36,869 nt of DNA from F23-D06 sp963620035. Its GTDB lineage: Bacteria > Bacteroidota > Bacteroidia > Bacteroidales > WCHB1-69. Positions 26,521 through 32,629 of this stretch are shown here, in pieces (the stretch's first letter is position 1; each line of letters opens with the position of its first letter). The notes beneath the pieces were generated by a model, which saw nothing but the letters and a program-made list of their open reading frames with translations, was not told the DNA's origin and did no database searches. The stretch spans positions 1-36,869 of the forward strand of contig CAVEXN010000025.1 of NCBI GenBank assembly GCA_963620035.1, in the 5' to 3' direction. The position numbers and the translations under genes were made by a program.

Positions 26521-27879
26521 ATGTTTTATTTGATGATAATCGTGTTCATTTTGGGCTATTTGATGATTGCCTTGGAACACCCCTTGAAAATTAACAAGAC
26601 GGCCACCGCATTGTTGTTAGGCGTCTTAATTTGGACCATCTACATTCTGGCGGGCGAGGGCATCTACGACCCCGCCAACTTCCATTCCGGTTTCGACAGT
26701 TTCAAACTCGAGCATCCCGACTTGCAGCACCCGTTTGTTGAATATGTGGCAGGCTCTGAAATGTTGGCACACTTAGGCGACATCTCCGAGATTCTCTTTT
26801 TCCTGATAGGCGCCATGACTATCGTTGAGGTGGTGGATCAACATCAGGGTTTCACCATCATCACCGATCATATCACTACGAGAGACAAGGTGAAACTCTT
26901 GTGGATTCTCGGCTTCATCACGTTCTTCCTTTCTGCCGTGCTTGACAATTTGACCACTACGCTGGTGATGATTGCGCTGCTGCGGAAGTTGATTTACGAC
27001 CGAAAAGAGCGCTGGTTCTTTGCCGGCATCATCGTGATTGCCGCTAATGCCGGCGGTGCCTGGTCGCCAATTGGCGATGTGACCACCATTATGCTTTGGA
27101 TCGGCAATTATGTGACCGCCGGGCATCTTGTCTTACACACTTTCCTGCCGAGCCTGGTATCATTGGTTATCCCGCTGTTGGCCGTTTCTTTTATGCTGAA
27201 AGGCGAATTTGAAGAGCATCCGCTGCACGGACGCACAACCGCAGGCACTCCGGTAAGGCTGCCCCGTCTGCACCGCAATCTGATGTTTTGGTTGGGCATC
27301 GGCTCGTTGCTCTTCGTCCCCGTGTTCAAGATGATGACGCACCTGAAGCCATACGTAGGGGTGATGCTCGGCTTGAGCGTAGTTTGGATTGCCAACGACT
27401 TGCTCTATCGCCGTAGCGGCGACAAACACACCAAATACAGGGTGGCACAGATCATCTCACGTATCGATATGTCCAGCATCCTCTTCTTCTTGGGCATTTT
27501 GCTGGCTGTGGCCGGCTTGCAGTCGGCAGGACAGCTTTCGATGCTGTCAGGCGGCCTCGACAAGGCTTTCGGCGACAATTACAATGCCATCAACGTGGTT
27601 ATAGGTCTGCTGTCATCTGTAATCGACAATGTGCCGCTCGTGGCAGGCGCTATCGGCATGTATGGCTTCGAGACCAACCATATATTCTGGACGTTTCTGG
27701 CTTACTGTGCGGGCACGGGCGGAAGTATCCTGATTATAGGTTCAGCTGCCGGGGTCGCCGCAATGGGAATGGAGAAAATAGATTTCATCTGGTATCTGAA
27801 AAAAATAACGCCCCTGGCACTGATTGGATACCTTGCCGGCGCCGGCACTTTTATCCTGATGGACAACCTGCTGTTCTGA
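26521..27879 (+). CDS. nhaD: NhaD-type Na+/H+ antiporter
   Basis: The protein has 452 residues and about a dozen hydrophobic segments, an inner-membrane ion-transporter superfamily member. NhaD proteins expel Na+ (or Li+) in exchange for H+. Typical segments are GSEMLAHLGDISEILFFLIG followed by TIVEVVDQHQGF, the LDNLTTTLVMIALLRKLI segment with conserved Asp and Thr, GGAWSPIGDVTTIMLW, and near the C-terminus SSVIDNVPLVAGAIGMY, the second Asp-Asn discontinuous-helix motif. The gene stands alone on the + strand, preceded by the structured leader and followed by a repeat-containing inverted structure. Role by family: Na+/pH homeostasis. Confidence 0.93.
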   Translation: MFYLMIIVFILGYLMIALEHPLKINKTATALLLGVLIWTIYILAGEGIYDPANFHSGFDSFKLEHPDLQHPFVEYVAGSEMLAHLGDISEILFFLIGAMTIVEVVDQHQGFTIITDHITTRDKVKLLWILGFITFFLSAVLDNLTTTLVMIALLRKLIYDRKERWFFAGIIVIAANAGGAWSPIGDVTTIMLWIGNYVTAGHLVLHTFLPSLVSLVIPLLAVSFMLKGEFEEHPLHGRTTAGTPVRLPRLHRNLMFWLGIGSLLFVPVFKMMTHLKPYVGVMLGLSVVWIANDLLYRRSGDKHTKYRVAQIISRIDMSSILFFLGILLAVAGLQSAGQLSMLSGGLDKAFGDNYNAINVVIGLLSSVIDNVPLVAGAIGMYGFETNHIFWTFLAYCAGTGGSILIIGSAAGVAAMGMEKIDFIWYLKKITPLALIGYLAGAGTFILMDNLLF

Positions 27880-27897
27880 CAGGAAAACGGAAAACTG

Positions 27898-28018
27898 AAA
27901 AAGGGGAACGGAAAACGGGATTGAAGACTTAAGATTTAATGAGGGATTAGGAATATGCGTGACTCCTCTAAAATCTAAAGTCTAAAATCTAATTCTTTTC
28001 GTTCCCCTTTTTTTTTTG
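27898..28018 (+). terminator. Compound inverted structure / terminator after nhaD with repeat in its loop
   Basis: AAAAAGGGGAACG (27898-27910) is perfectly complementary to CGTTCCCCTTTTT (28000-28012), and the right arm continues as a run of ten T ending at 28017. The 89-nt interval holds the 68-bp dispersed repeat, which is itself an imperfect inverted repeat. The T-run suggests terminator function for nhaD, as if a repeat had entered the loop. Confidence 0.6.
27926..27993 (+). repeat. 68-bp dispersed repeat, copy 1
   Basis: It begins GACTTAAGATTTAA and ends with tandem TCTAAAATCTAAA-like units; the two halves are imperfectly complementary. A second copy of equal length lies in the same orientation at 28343-28410. 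Confidence 0.75.
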
Positions 28019-28066
28019 TACTGTATTCAGTAACAGGTGTGTTATTATTGCATCCATATCAACAAA

Positions 28067-28312
28067 ATGAAATCTATTATGAAAACGAATCAAAAAACAA
28101 ACGAGAAATCCGGCAACAAGAGCAAAGGCTGCAAGTACAGCGGCAGCGACAAAGAACACAAGGTGGCATGGAGTTGGGATGACAGTGGCGGCAGTTGGCT
28201 TTTTGATGATTTGGGCTGCTGTGTGTGTGCCCCTTACGGCGATATTCCAGACAGCAGGAACTACAACTGCGTTCTCCGCCTCGTGTTTGCCGAATGTAAA
28301 CGGAGACGTTAG
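28067..28312 (+). pseudogene. Remnant of a formylglycine-generating-enzyme (SUMF1) / variable-protein gene
   Basis: The open frame (81 residues from ATG 28067; ATG 28079 is also possible) joins two pieces of the FGE-sulfatase domain. GNKSKGCKYSGS then KVAWSWDDSGG resembles the family's GGNKSKGYKYSGSN / VAWYxDNSGG segment. GGSW at the junction through RNYNCVLRLVF resembles its C-terminal GGSW...CRV...R...P..RN...GFRLV block. The 60-90 residues normally between them (THPVG, ELGLYDMSGNVWEWC) are absent, as is everything N-terminal. I therefore call it a deletion remnant. The codons in the C-terminal block are unusual (see findings). It is flanked by two direct repeats, and its stop codon lies in a perfect hairpin. 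It could still be translated as a short C-type-lectin-like protein. Confidence 0.6.
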
Positions 28313-28327
28313 ACTATTTGTCTAACG
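28307..28327. other. Perfect hairpin over the stop codon of the SUMF1 remnant
   Basis: CGTTAGAC (28307-28314) and GTCTAACG (28320-28327) form an 8-bp perfect inverted repeat with a 5-nt loop TATTT. The stop codon (28310-28312) is inside the left arm. No T-tract follows on the + strand. Confidence 0.8.
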
Positions 28328-28421
28328 CACGAGCCCAGGGCTGACTTAAGACTTAGGATGAGTCGATGATGCGTAACGCCTCTAAAATCCAAATTCTAAA
28401 ATCTAAACTCTGTTTCGTGCG
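28326..28421. repeat. 7-bp inverted arms enclosing repeat copy 2
   Basis: CGCACGA (28326-28332) and TCGTGCG (28415-28421) are complementary and bracket the second 68-bp repeat. The arms differ in sequence from those that bracket copy 1. Confidence 0.5.
28343..28410 (+). repeat. 68-bp dispersed repeat, copy 2
   Basis: It starts GACTTAAGACTTAGG and ends in TCTAAAATCCAAATTCTAAA followed by ATCTAAACTC, aligning along its length with copy 1 in the same orientation. Between the copies lies the SUMF1 remnant. Confidence 0.75.
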
Positions 28422-28576
28422 GTAGCCGATAAGTTGAACTTATCATATCCATAAGACTGACCTGTCTGAGTCTTTACTGAATGATATTTGTGACATCAAT
28501 TCTTATTCTTAACCGTCAGAAATGGCGAAAGGGGTCTTCGTTCGCGGTTTATTTTGCCACGCAATTGGCAAAACAA
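28411..28576. other. Intergenic stretch with no recognised element
   Basis: This is part of the 323 bp between the SUMF1 remnant and tonB. Apart from the hairpin, the repeat before it and the terminator after it, I see no gene, promoter box or RNA here. Confidence 0.5.
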
Positions 28577-28612
28577 AAGGGCGAAACTCCTTGCGGAGTT
28601 TCGCCCTTTTTC
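28577..28612. terminator. Bidirectional terminator downstream of tonB
   Basis: AAGGGCGAAACTCC (28577-28590) and GGAGTTTCGCCCTT (28595-28608) form a perfect 14-bp stem with a TTGC loop. T-runs follow on the + side, and a T-rich stretch (TTGTTTTG) on the - side. It lies 28 bp beyond the tonB stop, so it most likely terminates tonB. Confidence 0.9.
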
Positions 28613-28635
28613 TTATCATCGAAAATTTGAACTAA

Positions 28636-29325
28636 TTACATTCTGAATGTTACAGGCACTTGGAAGAAGCAGCGTACGGGCTTGCCCATATTCTTGCCGG
28701 GTTTCCATTTCGGCATTGCCATAATGCCTCGCACGGCCTCTTTGTCGCAGTCGGGGTACAAGGGCACTTTCACCTTTGCGTTGCTTACGCGTCCGTCGCG
28801 CTCTACCACAAACTCTACCAATACGGTGCCGGTGATGCCGTTGTTACGGGCCACTTCAGGATACTGGATCTCTTTTCCGAGGAATGAGTAGAGTGCTTCA
28901 GAACCGCCGGGAAACTCCGGCATATCTTCCGTAAAATAGACGGGGGGCGTATCATCTGCGGCCTCTTCAATGACTTCAACAACATCATCTTCTATTTCAG
29001 GGATGACATCATCTTCGAAGATATCCTGACCGAAATCCAGATCGGTGTTGACTTTGATGTTGTCTTCTACAATGTTGAGCACGACAGCCTGCTGCTGGTG
29101 TACGGGCTCTGGCGGCGGCGGGGGCGTCTGGTCGGTTGCAATGACATCCTCGTCTTTCACTTCAATGAACTCATCTTCTTCCATAGTAAAGGCCGGGGCT
29201 TTATCCTCGCTTGCAAACAGTTCAAATCCAGCATAAACCAAAGCCAATACAACGATGAATCCAATCAGGAGGAACATTGTTCTCTTGTTCTCCAGATTCC
29301 CTTTGTCGTTTTTCTTTGTAATCAT
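28636..29325 (-). CDS. tonB: TonB family protein (energy transducer)
   Basis: The protein has 229 residues. Layout: short basic cytoplasmic tail, one membrane helix at residues 17-37 (MFLLIGFIVVLALVYAGFEL), a Pro run with PPPPPEPV at about 68-75, an unusually acidic periplasmic linker (about 85-126), and the C-terminal TonB domain from about 134 (EDMPEFPGGSEAL, QYPEVARNNGITGTVLVEF, ERDGRVSNAKV, PKWKPGKNMGKPVRC). The MPEFPGG start and YPxxARxxGIxGxV are typical of Bacteroidetes TonB. It couples the proton-motive force, with ExbB/ExbD, to outer-membrane transporters. exbB and exbD are not in the window; the gene has its own promoter and terminator and so is monocistronic. Confidence 0.93.
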   Translation of the reverse strand: MITKKNDKGNLENKRTMFLLIGFIVVLALVYAGFELFASEDKAPAFTMEEDEFIEVKDEDVIATDQTPPPPPEPVHQQQAVVLNIVEDNIKVNTDLDFGQDIFEDDVIPEIEDDVVEVIEEAADDTPPVYFTEDMPEFPGGSEALYSFLGKEIQYPEVARNNGITGTVLVEFVVERDGRVSNAKVKVPLYPDCDKEAVRGIMAMPKWKPGKNMGKPVRCFFQVPVTFRM

Positions 29326-29372
29326 AATCTTATGACTTTTTAAGGTTTCAAATTATATAAGTTCAAGGACGG

Positions 29373-29404
29373 CAAAAGTAATATTTTTCTCTGTTCACAG
29401 CAAT
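29373..29404 (-). promoter_or_regulatory. Promoter of tonB (-7 TACTTTTG, -33 ATTG)
   Basis: On the - strand, ATTG (29404-29401) is followed after 20 nt by TACTTTTG (29380-29373). This fits the Bacteroidetes TTTG / 19-20 nt / TAnnTTTG architecture and gives a leader of about 40 nt before the tonB ATG. Confidence 0.7.
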
Positions 29405-29431
29405 TTGCCAACGATTTTTTTTTGAAAAGTT

Positions 29432-30499
29432 TTAAACAACATAAACCGCTCCTCCACAACTGTTTCGGTCGGCTCCCGTGACGCTTTTGAGGCAGTTTTC
29501 CTTCCCTTTCAGCCGTAACATTCCGAGAAAAGCAAATACCAGCGCCTCTTTGTAGTCGATGGTCAGCGCATCGGGTACAATTACTTGTCCGCCCCAGGTC
29601 TCTTTCAGGCGTTCGAGGAGGAAAGTGTTGTGTGCGCCGCCCCCGGTTGCCAGCATTGTAGTAGAGGAGCGTGGCACGGCATCGGCTATTTGTCTTGCAA
29701 TGTGTTCCACGACAGTTCTGAGGCAGTCTTGAACGGAATGTTTTTTCAGGAAGTGGCGCAATATGGGGCTGAAGCAGGCTTCAAACCACTCTTTGCCCAA
29801 TGATTTTGGCGGAGGCAGCTTGTAATAGTCGAGTTTGTCGAGTTCATGGCACAATTCGGGTATCATCTGGCCGGTGCGAGCGGTCTCGCCGTTGCGGTCA
29901 AACGGCTGTCCGAGCATTTCAGCCAGCATGTTCAGTGCCATATTGCAGGCGGTTATGTCGAATGCGTGCCGCTGCCCGCTGCTGCGGTAGGAGACGTTGG
30001 AGATTCCGCCCAGATTGAGGCAGGCGTCGTATTGTCCAAACAGCAGTTCGTCGCCGATGGGCACAAGCGGAGCCCCTTGCCCGCCCAGAGCTACGTCACC
30101 GGTTCGGAAGTCGCAAACAGTGGTGATTCCCGTAAGGGCGGCGATGACTGCGCCGCTGCCGATTTGGGTGGTGAGACCGGCGGATGGGTCGTGGAATATG
30201 GTGTGCCCGTGCGAGGCTATGAAGTCGGGCTTGTCGCCGTTTTCGGTCCACAGGTTGATGTGCCGTGCCATCAGTTGTCCTAATGCGATGTCTAAACGTG
30301 CATAATCTATGGCTGCAAGTTCCGGGGCGTTGGCGAGTCTTTTGCGGAAGTCGGGCGCATAAGGCACGGTGCAGGCGCATATGATGCGGTATTCAAGATG
30401 TCTTCCTTGGCTGCGGAAAGTACACAGCGCCATGTCTATGCCGTCAAGGGAGGTGCCCGACATGATGCCGAGCCCGGTGCAGGTGTTCGGGGCTGTCAT
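29432..30499 (-). CDS. anmK: Anhydro-N-acetylmuramic acid kinase
   Basis: The protein has 355 residues. It phosphorylates and opens 1,6-anhydroMurNAc to MurNAc-6-phosphate in peptidoglycan recycling, in the cytosol. Motifs: ATP-binding GIMSGTSLDGIDMA at residues 11-24, the SHGHTIFHDP segment near 97-105, the catalytic region DFRTGDVALGGQGAPLVP with the candidate general base Asp135, and LATGGGAHNTFLLERL near the C-terminus. Its ATG overlaps the murF stop by 4 bp (30496-30499), so it is translationally coupled to the ligase that completes the muropeptide precursor. No MurQ etherase is in the window. Confidence 0.96.
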   Translation of the reverse strand: MTAPNTCTGLGIMSGTSLDGIDMALCTFRSQGRHLEYRIICACTVPYAPDFRKRLANAPELAAIDYARLDIALGQLMARHINLWTENGDKPDFIASHGHTIFHDPSAGLTTQIGSGAVIAALTGITTVCDFRTGDVALGGQGAPLVPIGDELLFGQYDACLNLGGISNVSYRSSGQRHAFDITACNMALNMLAEMLGQPFDRNGETARTGQMIPELCHELDKLDYYKLPPPKSLGKEWFEACFSPILRHFLKKHSVQDCLRTVVEHIARQIADAVPRSSTTMLATGGGAHNTFLLERLKETWGGQVIVPDALTIDYKEALVFAFLGMLRLKGKENCLKSVTGADRNSCGGAVYVV

Positions 30500-31761
30500 G
30501 GCAGAATGGCGGACAATTGGTCAAGGTGCATGGCATTGGAACCCTTTACGAGAATCAGGGTGTCGCTCAAGGGTTGCTCTGCCAAGGCATGGTTGAGGAT
30601 TCCCACATCGGCATAGCAGCGGTGGGGGTGTTGTCCGCAGAATTCGGGTCCCACAAAAACGGTGGGGATACCAAGTTGCTGGCAGAGTGCGACGATGCGG
30701 CGGTGTTCTTCTCCGCTGATGGCGCCCAACTCCCGCATGTCGCCGAGGATGGCCATTTTGCGTGGATGGTTGATGGCGGCAAGGTTGCGGAGTGCGGCCT
30801 CCATGCTGGTAGGGTTGGCGTTGTAATAGTCGGCAATGATGGTGTTGCCCTTGTGCCTGATGACCTGCGAGCGGTGGTTGGTCGGCGTGTATTGACCTAT
30901 GGCACGTGCTGTCTCTGCCGGCGACACGCCGAAATGGCGACCTACAGCGGCGGCGGCCAAGATGTTGTCGAGGTTGTATCCGCCCGTGAGACGGGTGTTT
31001 ACCAGCGTGCCGCCAATGGCGACGCTGAGGTAGGGTGACAGGACCGCGATGCGGTTCGATGCGTCTTCGGCATAATAGTCGGTCTTGCTGTAGTGCAGGT
31101 CAGCACACAGTGTAGCATCATTCTTGTTGACGAACAAGGTGCCGCCGTCTGCTATGACAGACTCGTAGAGCGCTTTTTTTGTGTGTATGATTTCTGACAT
31201 GGAACCGAAGCCTTCGATGTGGGCCTTTCCGATGTTGGTGATGAGTCCGAAGCCGGGGCGGGCAATGCGGCACAATGCGGCAATCTCTCCGGGATGGTTC
31301 GCTCCCATCTCTATGATGGCGATTTCATCGTCGGGCTTGATGGCAAGCAGTGTGAGCGGCACGCCGATGTGGTTGTTGAGGTTGCCCTGCGTGAAAGCGG
31401 TTCTGAAACGTTGGTTCAGCACTGCGGCCGTCAGCTCTTTAGTCGTGGTTTTGCCGTTGGTGCCGGTGATGCCGATGACGGGAATGGAGAGCCTTTGCCG
31501 GTGAAAGGTCCCTAACTGCTGGAGCGTGTCGAGTGCGTCGTTCACGACGATGCAATGCGGCTCTGCCGAAAGCGATTCGTCTTCGGTGACAACGTAGGCT
31601 GCCCCCTGCTCAAGCGCGTCGGTGGCGAAACGGTTGCCGTCAAAGTTCGCGCCTTTCAGACAAATGAACAGAGAGTCGGGTATGATGTTCCTCGTGTCTG
31701 TGCATATTCGGGGATGGCTTAGGTAAAATCCATAGATTTCATCGATGTTCAGGTTTCTCAT
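30496..31761 (-). CDS. murF: UDP-N-acetylmuramoyl-tripeptide--D-alanyl-D-alanine ligase
   Basis: The protein has 421 residues. It adds D-Ala-D-Ala to the UDP-MurNAc-tripeptide, the last cytosolic step of the peptidoglycan precursor. The N-terminal Mur domain shows TDTRNIIPDSLFICLKGANF followed by DGNRF (substrate recognition). The P-loop is GITGTNGKTTTKEL at residues 97-110. The central ATPase has IIEMGANHPGEI, and later NANPTSMEAAL and AILGDMRELG, both MurF hallmarks. The stop overlaps anmK; a 40-bp gap separates it from the upstream steroid-reductase-like gene. Confidence 0.96.
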   Translation of the reverse strand: MRNLNIDEIYGFYLSHPRICTDTRNIIPDSLFICLKGANFDGNRFATDALEQGAAYVVTEDESLSAEPHCIVVNDALDTLQQLGTFHRQRLSIPVIGITGTNGKTTTKELTAAVLNQRFRTAFTQGNLNNHIGVPLTLLAIKPDDEIAIIEMGANHPGEIAALCRIARPGFGLITNIGKAHIEGFGSMSEIIHTKKALYESVIADGGTLFVNKNDATLCADLHYSKTDYYAEDASNRIAVLSPYLSVAIGGTLVNTRLTGGYNLDNILAAAAVGRHFGVSPAETARAIGQYTPTNHRSQVIRHKGNTIIADYYNANPTSMEAALRNLAAINHPRKMAILGDMRELGAISGEEHRRIVALCQQLGIPTVFVGPEFCGQHPHRCYADVGILNHALAEQPLSDTLILVKGSNAMHLDQLSAILP

Positions 31762-31801
31762 GACGCTGAATGTTCCACCGTTGTTGATGCGGCGGTTTGG
31801 G

Positions 31802-32611
31802 TTAATATATGAACGGGAATATACGTTTCAGTTTGCGGGTCTCCATTTCAGGACCGAACTCTTTGCGGTATCTTTTGTAGATGGAGTTGGCACGGGGAAC
31901 GAGGTTGGCGAAGGTCCAGATGAAGAATACCAGTCCGGACAGTGACCAGGTGAGGATGGCGAAGCCAAGCCATTCGAGCAGTTCTCCCAGATAGTTGGCG
32001 CTGGTCACATAGTTGAACATGAAGCCCGAGGGAAGGTAGTGGTTGGTGTCGTCGTCGCTCTTGCGGAGGTGGCGGATGATATAGTCGGAGCGGAGGTTGA
32101 TGTAGAAGCCGCCGAAAAAGAGGATGACGCCTATGATGAACTGCGGCGACCAAAGCCAAGCCGTGTCTGTGTAGGAGAGACCAAAGACATGGTAGTTGCA
32201 TTTGAAAGACTCGAAAAATATCCAGTATCCTTGCATCATGGCGTTGAGAATGTTGAAAGCGATGCCCATAAACATCACTGCCAGCGACATTTTGCTCTTC
32301 TTGCCTTTCATAATCCAGGGGAAGATGAGGGAACGCTGGAAGTAGTGTATCTCAAAGATGAGCAAGAATACCATTGGTACGAGGCTGAAGCGGTGCGGAG
32401 AGGCGAGCCACAGGATGATCATGGCGATGAATATGGGGAACTCCATCAGAAACCACGCCAATTTGTTGTTGATGGCTTTGCCCCACTTGCTGGAGGTGAA
32501 CGCTCCGTAGCCGGCTGTGACGAAATAGAGTGCTACGAACACGACGGCGGCAAGGCCAATCATGACGTACAGGTAAATATGAAATGCTGAAGTGAAAAAT
32601 TCCGGGGTCAT
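31802..32611 (-). CDS. Steroid 5-alpha-reductase-like membrane protein
   Basis: The protein has 269 residues with about six or seven hydrophobic helices. The C-terminal half matches the 3-oxo-5-alpha-steroid 4-dehydrogenase domain: FFGGFYINLRSDYIIRHLRK, then YLPSGFMFNYVTSANYLGE followed by LLEWLGFAILTWS, and the ending RANSIYKRYRKEFGPE. The pattern of conserved Asn, Asp, Tyr and the terminal KRY is that of the NADPH-binding region. Known members reduce enone double bonds of steroids or related polyprenols, so the bacterial substrate is uncertain. It sits between sppA and murF, 18 bp after sppA. Confidence 0.85.
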   Translation of the reverse strand: MTPEFFTSAFHIYLYVMIGLAAVVFVALYFVTAGYGAFTSSKWGKAINNKLAWFLMEFPIFIAMIILWLASPHRFSLVPMVFLLIFEIHYFQRSLIFPWIMKGKKSKMSLAVMFMGIAFNILNAMMQGYWIFFESFKCNYHVFGLSYTDTAWLWSPQFIIGVILFFGGFYINLRSDYIIRHLRKSDDDTNHYLPSGFMFNYVTSANYLGELLEWLGFAILTWSLSGLVFFIWTFANLVPRANSIYKRYRKEFGPEMETRKLKRIFPFIY

Positions 32612-32629
32612 AACGAGAGTCGGTTTTGG

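Noticed and set aside
27960..28411. Possible CRISPR array from the TCTAAAATCTAAA units
   Set aside because: The units are adjacent AT-rich tandem words without regular unique spacers, and no cas gene is present.
28037..28635. A complete diversity-generating retroelement cassette
   Set aside because: No reverse transcriptase, accessory (avd) gene or template repeat is present in the window. Only the variable-like remnant is seen.
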